DNA of 64,000 bases. It comes from Desulfoglaeba alkanexedens ALDC (GTDB taxonomy: Bacteria; Desulfobacterota; Syntrophobacteria; Syntrophobacterales; DSM-9756). Shown in pieces: positions 36,123 through 45,814 of this stretch. The position numbers and the translations under genes were made by a program. The first letter of the stretch is position 1. Each line of letters opens with the position of its first letter. The notes under the pieces are model-generated. The model saw nothing but the letters and a program-made list of their open reading frames with translations, searched no databases and was not told the origin of the DNA. The DNA is taken from assembly GCF_005377625.1 (NCBI RefSeq), contig NZ_CP040098.1, positions 2,225,501 to 2,289,500 of the forward strand. Reading direction: 5' to 3'.

Positions 36123-37049
36123 ATGGCCGCAGCCTACGTGGAAGCGTATCTTTCTGGGAAACTGCAAAGGAATATCCAACGGGCGCTCCGCTGGCTGAAG
36201 AAGTGCACCCTTTGCCCGCGTTTCTGCCGGGTGGATCGGCTCTCAGGTGAGACCGGTTATTGCCGGACGGGCCGCCTGGCGGTTGTGGCGAGCTACGGGC
36301 CGCATTTCGGCGAAGAAGATCCTCTGGTCGGGCGAAACGGTTCCGGGACCATCTTTTTCGCCAACTGCAACCTCCGGTGCATCTTCTGCCAGAACTACGA
36401 GATCAGTCATGAAGGACGCGGTCATCCCGTGACCGCTGAGCAGCTGGCGGCCGTCATGTTGGAACTTCAGCGCCATGGCTGCCACAACATCAACTTGGTG
36501 ACCCCCACCCACGTGATCGCTCAGATCCTGGAAGCCCTGCCCCTGGCCGTGGAAAACGGGCTCCAGGTGCCGTTGGTCTACAACTGCGGCGGCTACGAAA
36601 GGGTTGCGGCTCTGCGGCTTCTGGAAGGCATCGTGGACATCTACATGCCGGACTTCAAGTTCTGGGACCCCCGGGTGGCCGAAGCTATGTGCGGCGCCCC
36701 GGACTACCCCGAACGGGCCCGCCGAGCCATCATCGAAATGCACCGCCAGGTGGGCGAACTCCAGATCGAGGCTTCGGGTCTCGCCGTGAGAGGGGTCCTC
36801 CTGCGTCACCTGGTGATGCCCGCAGGCCTCTCCGGTACGCCCTCCATCCTCCACTTTATTTCCACGCACGTTTCGCCGAATACCTATGTGAACATCATGG
36901 ACCAGTACCGGCCGTGCGGCCAGGCTTTCGGAAAACCTGACATCGGAAGGCGCATCACGGCGGAAGAATACCAAGAGGCCCTTCGATGTGCCGAACGCGA
37001 AGGGCTGACGCGCCTGGATCGGCGTCGCAGCCGATTGGTCTTTTGGTGA
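36123..37049 (+). CDS. Radical SAM protein, PflA-like
   Basis: A 308-residue radical SAM protein. CNLRCIFC supplies the C-x3-C-x2-C ligands of the SAM-binding [4Fe-4S] cluster. An upstream group of cysteines (CTLCPRFCRVDR, GYCRTG) may bind a second cluster, as in the family annotated as pyruvate-formate-lyase-activating-like proteins. GGAGG is suitably spaced upstream of the ATG. No glycyl-radical enzyme gene is adjacent, so the target is unknown. Confidence 0.9.
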   Translation: MAAAYVEAYLSGKLQRNIQRALRWLKKCTLCPRFCRVDRLSGETGYCRTGRLAVVASYGPHFGEEDPLVGRNGSGTIFFANCNLRCIFCQNYEISHEGRGHPVTAEQLAAVMLELQRHGCHNINLVTPTHVIAQILEALPLAVENGLQVPLVYNCGGYERVAALRLLEGIVDIYMPDFKFWDPRVAEAMCGAPDYPERARRAIIEMHRQVGELQIEASGLAVRGVLLRHLVMPAGLSGTPSILHFISTHVSPNTYVNIMDQYRPCGQAFGKPDIGRRITAEEYQEALRCAEREGLTRLDRRRSRLVFW

Positions 37050-37069
37050 CACAGCCTTTCCTGCCTGTG

Positions 37070-37225
37070 GTCTTTTGGTAACGGCCGATCAGGGTCAATG
37101 CGGCATTGTCGGTTTGGTAGCGTTATTCTTGTTCCCAAGCCCCAGCTTGGGAACACAACTGTGTAGAAGCTCCAGCTTCGATTCCCATGAGGGCGTTCTC
37201 AAGCCAGAGCTTGGGAACGAGTGGC
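37070..37225 (+). repeat. Repeat families B (fragment) and A
   Basis: A short family B piece (GGCCGATCAGGGTCAATGCG, GCATTGTCGG) is followed by a family A copy with TTCCCAAGCCCCAGCTTGGG, ACACAACTGTGTAGAAGCTC and AAGCCAGAGCTTGGGAACGA. It separates the radical SAM gene from pilT. Confidence 0.8.
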
Positions 37226-37264
37226 ATTGAGCACTGAGGGGGAAAGAATCCTCGGAGGGGTTTC

Positions 37265-38347
37265 ATGGCGAAAATCGATGCGTTTTTCAAGCTCCTGCAC
37301 GAACAGAAGGCGTCCGACCTTCACTTGATTTCCGGCCAGCAGCCGGTGCTTCGCATTCGTGGGGACTTGGAGCGGGTGAAGTACAAGGTGCTGGACGACG
37401 ACGAACTCCGGTCCATGCTTTACGAAATCACCGCCGAGGAAAAGATCAAGATCTTCGAGGAAACCGGGGATCTGGATTTCTCCTACGAAATTCCAGGGCT
37501 TGGCCGCTACCGTGCCAACTATTTTCGGCAGAAGAACGGCATCGGGGCCGTCTTTCGAGAGATCCCCGAAGAGATCCTCACCGTCCAGCAACTGGGCCTG
37601 CCTCCGGTCGCTTCCAAGCTTGCCATGCTCCCGAGAGGCCTGGTCTTGGTGACGGGCCCCACCGGCAGCGGGAAGTCGACGACCCTCGCCGCGGTCATCG
37701 ACGAGGCCAACCGGAAGCGCAAGGACCATATCCTGACTATCGAAGACCCCATCGAATTCGTCCACAAGAGCAAAGGATGTGTGGTCAACCACCGGGAAAT
37801 CGGAACGCACACCAACACGTTCGCCTCCGCGCTCCGCGCGGCCCTCCGCGAAGACCCGGACATCATCCTGGTGGGCGAAATGCGCGACCTGGAAACCATC
37901 CGGCTGGCCATCGAAGCCGCGGCCACCGGCCACCTGGTCTTTTCAACCTTGCACACCACCAGCGCCGCCAAGACCGTGGATCGAATCATCGAAGTGTTTC
38001 CCACGGGCGAACAGGCCCAGATCCGGTCCACGCTGGCCGACGGCATCCGGGCCGTGCTTTCCCAGGCGCTTTTCAAACGCATCGACATCAAGGGCCGGAT
38101 CGCGACATTGGAGATCCTCATCGCCACCCACGCCGTCCGCGCCATGATCCGCGAGTCCAAGACCCACCAGATCCCTTCGGCCATCCAGACGGGGAAAAAG
38201 TACGGCATGCAGACTCTGGACGATGCCATAATGGCCCATCTCCAGGCTGGCCGCATCAGCCCGAACGAGGCGTACATGAAGTGTGTGGACAAAGAGAAAT
38301 TCAAACCCTACCTGACCGAACCTCCGGCCGATTTCACGGAAGTGTGA
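37265..38347 (+). CDS. pilT: Type IV pilus retraction ATPase PilT
   Basis: A 360-residue hexameric ATPase powering pilus depolymerisation. It has an N-terminal PAS-like domain (KASDLHLISGQQPVLRI), Walker A GPTGSGKSTTLAA, Asp box TIEDPIEFVH, Walker B ILVGEMRD and His box TGHLVFSTLHT. Length and motifs match PilT rather than PilB. GGAGGGG precedes the ATG. It is paired with a second PilT-type gene 64 bases downstream. Pilin and assembly genes are outside the window. Confidence 0.95.
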   Translation: MAKIDAFFKLLHEQKASDLHLISGQQPVLRIRGDLERVKYKVLDDDELRSMLYEITAEEKIKIFEETGDLDFSYEIPGLGRYRANYFRQKNGIGAVFREIPEEILTVQQLGLPPVASKLAMLPRGLVLVTGPTGSGKSTTLAAVIDEANRKRKDHILTIEDPIEFVHKSKGCVVNHREIGTHTNTFASALRAALREDPDIILVGEMRDLETIRLAIEAAATGHLVFSTLHTTSAAKTVDRIIEVFPTGEQAQIRSTLADGIRAVLSQALFKRIDIKGRIATLEILIATHAVRAMIRESKTHQIPSAIQTGKKYGMQTLDDAIMAHLQAGRISPNEAYMKCVDKEKFKPYLTEPPADFTEV

Positions 38348-38411
38348 CCGGCATCCGCCGGCCTGACCGACGAACGGCATTCGTTCGGCCGGGCGGTGCA
38401 GCGAGGCCCCC

Positions 38412-39581
38412 ATGCGAAGAAAAGACCTGGACGATATCCTGACGACTATTCTGAAAGAAAGGCCCGGACTGTCGGACATCAACTTCACGGCGGGGAAGCC
38501 TTTCCAGGCCGAAGTGGACGGAGTGCTCCTGCCCGTGGCCCGGGATCTGGGGCTGGAGAGCCTCACCCCGTTCCACACGGAAAGGATAGCGCTCGCCATG
38601 ATCGGTCCGGACCGACGGCTCATCCGGCACCTGCTCAACCAAGGGTCCTGCGACCTTTCCTACTCGCTTGGCGACCGGGCCCGCTTCCGAGTGAATGTTT
38701 TTTCCCAGCGGGGTTCCTTCTCGGTGGTGATGCGGATGTTGCCCTCCAAGGTGCCCACCATAGACGAACTGGGGCTGCCCCAGGTGTTCAAAAAGATCGC
38801 CGAAGAAAAAAACGGCATCGTTTTCGTAACGGGCGCGACGGGAAGCGGTAAATCCACAAGCCTGGCCGCTCTGCTGAGGGAAATCAACCGGAGCAAGGCG
38901 GTTCACGTGATCACGTTGGAAGATCCCGTGGAATTCGTCCACCCGCAGCTCAAAGCCACCTTCAACCAGCGCGAACTGGGCCAGGATTTCGATACGTTCG
39001 CCAACGGGCTCCGGGCGGCCCTCCGCCAGGCCCCCAAGGTCATCCTGGTCGGTGAAATGCGGGACCGGGAAACGGTGGAAATCGGCTTGAGCGCTGCGGA
39101 AACCGGACACCTGGTCCTCACCACCCTTCACACCATCGATGCCGGCCACACCATCAACCGCATCGTGGGCATGTTCGAACTCGAAGAAGAGCGGCTCGTG
39201 CGCACCCGATTGGCCGATGCCATGCGATGGGTGGTGTCTCAGCGGCTGCTCCCGAAGAAGGGCGGCGGCCGCGTGGCGGCCTTCGAGGTCATGGGGTCCA
39301 ATTTGCGAGTGCGGGAAGCGGTGCTGAACGGGGAAAGTGAAGGGAAAACCTTCTACGAGATGATGCAGCAAGCCCGTCCCTTCGGCTGGACCACCTTCGA
39401 CGACTGGATCCTCGAACTCTACGAAAGAGGCCTGGTGTCCGAGGAAACGGCCCTCGGTTATGCTTCCAACCGAGCGGAACTCAAGCGCGGTATCGACCGG
39501 CTCAAGGCCCAGCGCGGCGAGAAGACGACCGATATCGAGGGGCTGCGGATCGACAGCGAATACGCCCGGAAAGTGGGCTGA
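38412..39581 (+). CDS. PilT/PilU-type ATPase paralogue
   Basis: A 389-residue second retraction-type ATPase: GATGSGKSTSLAALL, TLEDPVEFVHP, ILVGEMRDRETVEIG and TGHLVLTTLHT. It differs from the upstream PilT in N-terminal domain and by a C-terminal tail of about 30 charged residues, as in PilU/PilT2 forms. It likely works together with PilT in the same operon. GAGG lies upstream of the ATG. Heptamer repeats begin 65 bases after the stop. Confidence 0.9.
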   Translation: MRRKDLDDILTTILKERPGLSDINFTAGKPFQAEVDGVLLPVARDLGLESLTPFHTERIALAMIGPDRRLIRHLLNQGSCDLSYSLGDRARFRVNVFSQRGSFSVVMRMLPSKVPTIDELGLPQVFKKIAEEKNGIVFVTGATGSGKSTSLAALLREINRSKAVHVITLEDPVEFVHPQLKATFNQRELGQDFDTFANGLRAALRQAPKVILVGEMRDRETVEIGLSAAETGHLVLTTLHTIDAGHTINRIVGMFELEEERLVRTRLADAMRWVVSQRLLPKKGGGRVAAFEVMGSNLRVREAVLNGESEGKTFYEMMQQARPFGWTTFDDWILELYERGLVSEETALGYASNRAELKRGIDRLKAQRGEKTTDIEGLRIDSEYARKVG

Positions 39582-39645
39582 ACCCCTTCGGGGAAGGCCA
39601 CCCATAAGCGCTAAGTTGTTTTTGCCCGGTATCTACTGGAAAAAT

Positions 39646-39727
<82 letters not shown>

Positions 39728-39744
39728 GTGCAGATCTTTTGCTT

Positions 39745-39838
39745 CTTGTTCCCAAGCTCCAGCTTGGGAACACAACTGTGCAGAAGCTCCAGCTTCGGTG
39801 AGGCCGTTCCCAAGCCATAGCTTGGGAACGAGGGGAAA
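39745..39838 (+). repeat. Dispersed repeat family A
   Basis: A single copy flanked on both sides by heptamer arrays; it matches 20766-20862 with CCATAG for CCAGAG in the second palindrome. Confidence 0.9.
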
Positions 39839-39841
39839 ACA

Positions 39842-39952
<111 letters not shown>

Positions 39953-39966
39953 GGTGCAGATCTTTT

Positions 39967-40689
39967 GCTTCTTGTTCCCAAGCTCCAGCTTGGGAACACA
40001 ACTGTGCAGAAGCTCCAGCTTCGGTGAGGCCGTTCCCAAGCCATAGCTTGGGAACGAGGGGAAAGACCACTTCGAGATCCTAGCGAGCTTCCTAGAAAGA
40101 CAGCGGGTTTCGCTGTAGCAGGAGGGAAGCTGGAGCTTCCCGGGCAGGGCGTTCCCAAGCTGGAGCTTGGGAACGAGCGGAAACTTATTCAGCGTGTACC
40201 ACGGTTTGCTTCTTGTTCCCAAGCTCCAGCTTGGGAACACAACTGTGCAGAAGCTCCAGCTTCGGTGAGGCCGTTCCCAAGCCATAGCTTGGGAACGAGG
40301 GGAAAGACCACTTCGAGATCCTGGCGAGCTTCCTAGAAAGACAGCGGGTTTCGCTGTAGCAGGAGGGAAGCTGGAGCTTCCCGGGCAGGGCGTTCCCAAG
40401 CTGGAGCTTGGGAACGAGCGGAAACTTATTCAGCGTGTACCACGGTTTGCTTCTTGTTCCCAAGCTCCAGCTTGGGAACACAACTGTGCAGAAGCTCCAG
40501 CTTCGGTGAGGCCGTCCCCAAGCCATAGCTTGGGAACGAGGGGAAAGACCACTTCGAGATCCTGGCGAGCTTCCTAGAAAGACAGCGGGTTTCGCTGTAG
40601 CAGGAGGGAAGCTGGAGCTTCCCGGGCAGGGCGTTCCCAAGCTGGAGCTTGGGAACGAGCGGAAACTTATTCAGCGTGTACCACGTTTT
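39967..40689 (+). repeat. Three tandem 241-base units containing family A
   Basis: Each unit starts GCTTCTTGTTCCCAAGCTCC (39967, 40208 and 40449). It contains a family A copy, then ACCACTTCGAGATCCTGGCG, AGACAGCGGGTTTCGCTGTA, a GGGAAGCTGGAGCTTCCC palindrome and a reversed family A half, ending TTATTCAGCGTGTACCACG. The units differ by only a few bases. Confidence 0.95.
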
Positions 40690-40694
40690 TTCAT

Positions 40695-40733
40695 TCGATG
40701 TTGAACGTTCGATGTTCGATGTTCGACGTTCAT
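40695..40733 (-). repeat. Short inverted heptamer piece
   Basis: TTCGATGTTGAACGTTCGAT and following bases are degenerate copies of the heptamer in reverse complement, closing the repeat field. Confidence 0.8.
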
Positions 40734-40867
40734 CTTTAAAAACAACCCAATGGCATAAATGCAGCCCGTGAATGTTTACAAAGTAACCTAGCGCTTATGG
40801 GAAAGCCCCCTCGGGCACCGAAAGCGGCGGGCTCGGGGCTTCGGCCTCCAGCGCCCTGGAGATGTGG

Positions 40868-41554
40868 ATGACCAGCGGAAATCACGGAAAGAGCCGGGAC
40901 TGGTCGCTTTACTTGGTGACCGATTCACGTTTCCTGGGTGATCGGCCCTTGGCCGAGGTCGTCCGGGAGGCCGTTGACGGCGGAGCGACGGTTGTCCAGT
41001 ACCGGGAAAAGAGGGCATCCACGCGCCGCATGGTCGTCGAAGCCCAGGAACTCCTCGCAATCTGCCGGCCCCGGAACGTGTCCCTTCTCATCAACGACCG
41101 GCTGGACTTGGCACTGGCGGTGGGCGCGGACGGGGTGCACTTGGGCCAGGACGACATGCCCTTGCCCCTGGCGCGGAAGATCCTGGGCCCCGAAAAGATT
41201 CTCGGTATAACGGTTCACAACGAAAGCGAACTGGAAGGGGCGGAAGTCCAGGGCGCCGATTACCTGTCGCTGGCTCCGGTTTTTGCGACATCCACCAAGC
41301 CGGATCATCAGCCGCCCATGGGACTTCAAGGACTTCGAAAGCTGGCCGCAAAGGCGCATCTTCCCACGGTGGCCATAGGCGGCATCACGCGCGAAAACGC
41401 GGCCGACGTCGTCCGTTGCGGTGTGGACGGCATCTGCGTCGTGTCGGCGATCCTCGCCGCCTCGGACCCTCGAAAAGCCGCCGGCGAACTCGTGGAACGG
41501 GTACGAACCGCCCGAGCCTCGATGCGGGCCGGTCGGGCCGGCTTCCCTGCATGA
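40868..41554 (+). CDS. thiE: Thiamine-phosphate synthase
   Basis: A 228-residue TIM-barrel enzyme joining HMP-diphosphate and thiazole phosphate. Motifs: [49 protein letters not shown] and [13 protein letters not shown] 40868 has GGAG seven bases upstream; the ATG at 40862 overlaps that site. It begins a thiE-thiL-thiD cluster. No TPP riboswitch was recognised in front of it. Confidence 0.96.
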   Translation: MTSGNHGKSRDWSLYLVTDSRFLGDRPLAEVVREAVDGGATVVQYREKRASTRRMVVEAQELLAICRPRNVSLLINDRLDLALAVGADGVHLGQDDMPLPLARKILGPEKILGITVHNESELEGAEVQGADYLSLAPVFATSTKPDHQPPMGLQGLRKLAAKAHLPTVAIGGITRENAADVVRCGVDGICVVSAILAASDPRKAAGELVERVRTARASMRAGRAGFPA

Positions 41555-41631
41555 AACCGTTGTATCGAGGCCTAGCGAGTGCTACACGACGAAAGGCATC
41601 TCGGTTCGCATTGGAAACGAGGCTCGACGCC

Positions 41632-42663
41632 ATGACCACCCGGCTGAAAGATGTGGGGGAATTCGGCCTGATTGAGCGGATCCGGCGGCTGCTGCCGGGC
41701 GCGCCGGACGTGGACGTGATCGTGGGTATCGGCGACGACGTCGCCGTCCTGGAAACAGGAGGAGGGTCCTACCTGCTGGCCACGTGCGACTGCCAGGTGG
41801 AAGGGGTCCATTTTCTCTGGGACACGACGACCCCTTTCGAACTCGGCCGCAAGGCGGCGGCGGTGAACCTGAGCGACATTGCTGCGATGGGTGGGGCGCC
41901 CCGCTGGGCGCTGGTCTCTCTCATGGCCCCTCAAGAGATCCTCGTAGAATCCATCGAAGAACTCTACCGGGGTCTTGGCGGCGCCTTGGCGGAAGCGGGA
42001 GCCGTCGTGGTGGGGGGCAACACGGCGAAAAGCAGCGAAGGGTTGATCGTGGATATCACCCTCCTAGGACGGGTCGCCCCCGAACATCTGCTCACCCGTA
42101 GCGGCGCCAGGCCCGGAGATGTGGCGGCGGTGACAGGCACACTGGGAGACGCCCGCGCCGGGCTGGAGCTGTGGCTACGACCTGAAAGCGGGGTTCCGGA
42201 AGAAGAGGCGCGGACGGTGAAGCGGCGTTACACGTCGCCCCAGGCTCGGCTTCTCGAAGGACAATGCCTGGGCCGCTGCGGCGCGGTGCACGCCATGCTG
42301 GATGTGAGCGACGGGCTCCTGAGCGACCTCCGCCACATGTGCGAAGCGAGCGGCGTCGGCGTGGAGCTCGAGGTGGAGCGCGTCCCCGTATCGCCGGCTC
42401 TTCCCGCAGTGGCTGCGGCTTTGAAAGCGGATGCCCTTGCCTGGGCGCTTACCGGCGGTGAGGACTACGAACTGCTTTTCGCGGTTTCCGAAAAGGATTT
42501 CCCCCGAGTGGCCGATCAGCTGCTTCAGGAAACCGGAACGACGTGCCGAGCCATCGGCCGGTTTGTGGACCGGGACCAAGGACTGCGGTTGATCCTCGAA
42601 GACGGCAGGCGAAGTTCCTTCGACGCATACGCCGGCGGCTGGGACCATTTCAAGGCGACCTAA
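41632..42663 (+). CDS. thiL: Thiamine-monophosphate kinase
   Basis: A 343-residue PurM-fold kinase that turns thiamine phosphate into the diphosphate cofactor. Motifs: GEFGLIERI, VGIGDDVAVL, the metal-binding stretch AAAVNLSDIAAMGG, VGGNTAKS and DVSDGLLSDLRHM, plus LTGGEDYELLFAV. ATG 41632 gives the usual N-terminus, with GAGG about ten bases ahead. It follows thiE by 77 bases. A repeat separates it from thiD. Confidence 0.96.
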   Translation: MTTRLKDVGEFGLIERIRRLLPGAPDVDVIVGIGDDVAVLETGGGSYLLATCDCQVEGVHFLWDTTTPFELGRKAAAVNLSDIAAMGGAPRWALVSLMAPQEILVESIEELYRGLGGALAEAGAVVVGGNTAKSSEGLIVDITLLGRVAPEHLLTRSGARPGDVAAVTGTLGDARAGLELWLRPESGVPEEEARTVKRRYTSPQARLLEGQCLGRCGAVHAMLDVSDGLLSDLRHMCEASGVGVELEVERVPVSPALPAVAAALKADALAWALTGGEDYELLFAVSEKDFPRVADQLLQETGTTCRAIGRFVDRDQGLRLILEDGRRSSFDAYAGGWDHFKAT

Positions 42664-42675
42664 GGAGCGACTCAT

Positions 42676-42806
42676 GTCCTGTAGGAGCCTGCTTGCCGGC
42701 GACCCCGATCGCGGCGAGGGCGCCGCTCCCACAATGCGCCGCTCCTAAAGGAACAAGGAACCTCGGAGCCCGACTTTCATAAGCTTGTTTTTGGACAAGC
42801 TCTCAA
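42676..42806 (+). repeat. Dispersed repeat family B within the thi cluster
   Basis: TGTAGGAGCCTGCTTGCCGG, GCGCCGCTCCTAAAGGAACA and CCCGACTTTCATAAGCTTGTTTTTGGACAAGCTCT match 18413-18541. It lies between thiL and thiD and may change expression of the last gene. Confidence 0.85.
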
Positions 42807-42853
42807 GGCGGCGGGAGGTCGCTCTTTACCCGGTGCAAGCAAGGAGTCTTTCG

Positions 42854-43669
42854 GTGCCATTCATTCCTCGAGCATTGACCGTCGCCGGTTCCGATTCCGG
42901 GGGGGGAGCCGGCATCCAGGCGGATCTCAAGACTTTTTCGGCCCTGGGCGTTTACGGGATGAGCGCTCTGACGGCCCTCACCGCGCAGAACACGCTGGGT
43001 GTGCAGGCGGTGTTCGAAGTCGCCCCTGAATTCGTGTCCGCCCAGATCCGGTCGGTTGTTTCGGATATCGGCGTGGACGCGGTGAAGACGGGAATGCTGG
43101 CCACCGCTGAAACCATCCGCCGGGTAGCCGCCGATGTGCGCGATCTGGGCCTGGAAAAGCTGGTGGTGGACCCGGTGATGGTGGCCAAGAGCGGCGACCG
43201 CCTGCTCCGGCGGGACGCCGTAGACGCCCTCACCCGGGAACTCTTCCCGCTGGCCATGGTGGTGACGCCCAACCTCCATGAAGCCTCGGTGCTGACAGGA
43301 TTGCACATTGAAGACCGGCTGGGGATGGAAGCGGCCGCCCGCCGCATCAAGGCCTTTGGTCCGAGGTTTGTCATCGTCAAGGGCGGGCACTTGGAAGGCG
43401 ATCCGCTGGATCTCTGTTTCGATGGGGAAACCTTTACCGCATTCCGGAGCGAGAGAGTGCCGACCCACCACACCCACGGAACCGGCTGCACGTTCGCCTC
43501 GGCCATCGCCGCCGGGCTGGCCCGGGGGCTGAATGTGCCGGAGGCGGTGGCCCAGGCCAAGGATTACGTTACTGGGGCCATCCGTGAAGGGCTTGCGATC
43601 GGCGGCGGACACGGGCCGGTCCACCATTTCCACCACCTTTACCGACTGGCTGGCTGGCGCTGGGCGTAA
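42854..43669 (+). CDS. thiD: Hydroxymethylpyrimidine (phosphate) kinase
   Basis: A 271-residue ribokinase-fold enzyme phosphorylating HMP and HMP-phosphate. It has [42 protein letters not shown] and the anion-hole [15 protein letters not shown]. The start is GTG 42854 with AAGGAG eight bases upstream. An ATG frame reaching back to 42785 would run into the repeat and adds no family residues. Length then matches ThiD without a ThiE or ThiM fusion. Confidence 0.95.
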   Translation: MPFIPRALTVAGSDSGGGAGIQADLKTFSALGVYGMSALTALTAQNTLGVQAVFEVAPEFVSAQIRSVVSDIGVDAVKTGMLATAETIRRVAADVRDLGLEKLVVDPVMVAKSGDRLLRRDAVDALTRELFPLAMVVTPNLHEASVLTGLHIEDRLGMEAAARRIKAFGPRFVIVKGGHLEGDPLDLCFDGETFTAFRSERVPTHHTHGTGCTFASAIAAGLARGLNVPEAVAQAKDYVTGAIREGLAIGGGHGPVHHFHHLYRLAGWRWA

Positions 43670-43783
43670 ACGCCCGCAACGCAACCCCCGCCGGAGCACC
43701 TGAAGTCACGACGGCGGTGCGGCAAGCAAGGAGCCGGCCGGACGTCTTTGACCCTCGAGGCGGCGGCCTTCGGGAAGGCCGGT

Positions 43784-44644
43784 TCAAGCATCGCCGCCTT
43801 CCGGATCGGTGTTGGATTTCTTTTTCAAAAAGTCGTCGAGCCGGATGACCTTGGGGGAATCAAGCGCCGGATCGGCCGATGCCTTTTCGATCCTGATGGC
43901 TTCAAGCTTCTGCTGCAGATTGGGGTCTTGTTCCAGAAGCGCTTCGATGTCCTGCAGGCGGCTTTCCCAACGGTCCTTCAGATGCTGCAGGTTCCACTCC
44001 CGGCCCAGAAATTTCCCCAGGATTTCCAGGATACGAACCAGCGTGGGTTCCGGGGCGTCCCGGAGGTAGAACGGCAGGTGGGACCAGAGGCTCAAGACGG
44101 TGCAGGCTCCACCGGCGGCCGCCAGGTGCAGGGCCGAATGGACGGCCGAGGGTCCCTGGTAGTTGTTGTGCAGGCAGCCCCAGTCTTCCGCCAGATTGTA
44201 GCCCGTGGCATCCTGCACCACCGCGGAAACCCTCACTTCGTCGTGAAAGACCTGGTCGTATAGGCTGCCGAGGAGCACCACTTCGCGGCATCCCCAGCTT
44301 TCCAGACGCTCTATCATCTCGTTGGAAAAACGACGCCAGAGGCAGCAGGGTTCAGGGCCCAAGCCGAGAAGCACCCTCGACGGCTGGGCGTCCCCGGAAC
44401 CGTAGAAGACGTACGACGGCCATTGGATCTGCTTCACCTGGCCGTGTCGGATCGTCACGTGAGGCCTCTGGCCGGCGGTGTGCCAGAAACCGTCCATGTC
44501 CCAGGTGGTTATTCTCTGATGAGGCAGCAACGCCTCCAGCTCCCGGAAGACCTGCTGCACCATCCCGGCCGCATCGGGCCAGCCGGTAAAGCCCAAGACC
44601 GCCTTTTCCGCCTGGAACCGGGATTGGACGACATGAAAAGCCAT
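43784..44644 (-). CDS. PAC2-family protein
   Basis: A 286-residue protein resembling the PAC2 (proteasome-assembly-chaperone-like, DUF75) family of bacteria and archaea: VLGFTGWPDAAGMV near the start, EVVLLGSLYDQV and GPSAVHSALHLAAAGG in the middle. The C-terminal 60 residues are acidic and coiled-coil-like. The bacterial role is unknown. It is transcribed alone, opposite to both neighbours. Confidence 0.8.
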   Translation of the reverse strand: MAFHVVQSRFQAEKAVLGFTGWPDAAGMVQQVFRELEALLPHQRITTWDMDGFWHTAGQRPHVTIRHGQVKQIQWPSYVFYGSGDAQPSRVLLGLGPEPCCLWRRFSNEMIERLESWGCREVVLLGSLYDQVFHDEVRVSAVVQDATGYNLAEDWGCLHNNYQGPSAVHSALHLAAAGGACTVLSLWSHLPFYLRDAPEPTLVRILEILGKFLGREWNLQHLKDRWESRLQDIEALLEQDPNLQQKLEAIRIEKASADPALDSPKVIRLDDFLKKKSNTDPEGGDA

Positions 44645-44799
44645 GGCGCCTCCTTTGCTTTCTGTCTTATGCGAAGCATAGCCCCAAGCCCCGAGGCCCT
44701 CAATGATAAATGATCTCTTGCGGAACCCCGCCCGGTTGTCTATCTTGACCGGGTTTCAGCCCCATCCCCGACCCGCCCGGACAAAAGGAGGCGCGAACC

Positions 44800-45792
44800 G
44801 TGACGGAAACCGATCTTTCGCTGCTCAGTTTCGACCAGGTGGTGGACCGGCTGGTCACGTTGAAGCGGCCGCACCAGGCGCGCTACCTTGCCATGTATTC
44901 CAGCTGGTACGGAGGCGTGATCGTCGATCCCGTCCTCATGATGGTGCCCATGGACGACCACCTGGTTCACCGGGGCGACGGCGTTTTCGAAGCGTTCAAA
45001 TGCTTGAACGGAAACATCTACGGGCTGGACCGACACCTGGATCGGCTCGAATTTTCGGCGCGCCTGGCCCAGCTGGACCTTCCATTCGGCCGCGACGCAC
45101 TGGCGGAGATCATCCGGTTCACGATCCGGGCGTCCAACGCTCGGGACAACTTGATTCGACTTTATGTTTCCAGGGGTCCGGGCGGCTTCACCAGCAATCC
45201 CTACGAATGTGTCGGGAGCCAGCTCTACGTGGTCATCACGGCGCTGACGTTGCCTCCGGTAGAAAAGTACGAGCGGGGCGTCACCCTGAAAACCAGCCGC
45301 ATTCCCATCAAGAAGGCGTATTTTTCGAGTGTCAAGAGCTGCAATTACCTGCCGAACGTGCTCATGACCAAGGAAGCCCGAGACGCGGGGGTGGACTTCG
45401 CGGTTTCCGTCGACGAAAACGGTTTCCTGGGAGAAGGCGCTACGGAAAACATCGGTATCATCACCCCGGAGCGCGAATTCCTGGTGCCGCGATTCGACAG
45501 GATTCTCCGGGGAATCACCGTCTCCCGCATGATGGAACTGGCCCAGAACCTGGTGGGCGACGGGACCATCGCCCGGGTGGGCGAAGCGGACATCACGCCC
45601 GAGACGGCTTACGGCGCTTCCGAAGTCATGATGTTCGGAACCAGCTTCGATGTGCTCCCCGTGGTGGATTTCGACGGGCGACGGATCGGCCGCGGCATTC
45701 CAGGGCCCGTGTTCGCGAAGTTCCGGGACGTCTTCCGGAAAGACGTGGAAAGCGGCCCGGGCATGCTGACGCCGGTCTGGGATGGACGATGA
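44800..45792 (+). CDS. Class IV aminotransferase (branched-chain type)
   Basis: A 330-residue PLP enzyme of fold IV. It has HRGDGVFEAFKCLNG, the PLP-lysine segment VKSCNYLPNVLMTKEA, and GFLGEGATENIGIITP. Most members are branched-chain aminotransferases (IlvE), though D-amino-acid transaminase or aminodeoxychorismate lyase cannot be excluded. The start is GTG 44800 with AAAGGAGG upstream. It heads a plus-strand run into gmhA. Confidence 0.88.
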   Translation: MTETDLSLLSFDQVVDRLVTLKRPHQARYLAMYSSWYGGVIVDPVLMMVPMDDHLVHRGDGVFEAFKCLNGNIYGLDRHLDRLEFSARLAQLDLPFGRDALAEIIRFTIRASNARDNLIRLYVSRGPGGFTSNPYECVGSQLYVVITALTLPPVEKYERGVTLKTSRIPIKKAYFSSVKSCNYLPNVLMTKEARDAGVDFAVSVDENGFLGEGATENIGIITPEREFLVPRFDRILRGITVSRMMELAQNLVGDGTIARVGEADITPETAYGASEVMMFGTSFDVLPVVDFDGRRIGRGIPGPVFAKFRDVFRKDVESGPGMLTPVWDGR

Positions 45793-45814
45793 AAGACGGA
45801 CAAGGAGCGGTACG

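Noticed and set aside
40734-40867. TPP riboswitch before thiE
   Set aside because: The conserved CUGAGA and ACCUGAU elements were not found in this leader.
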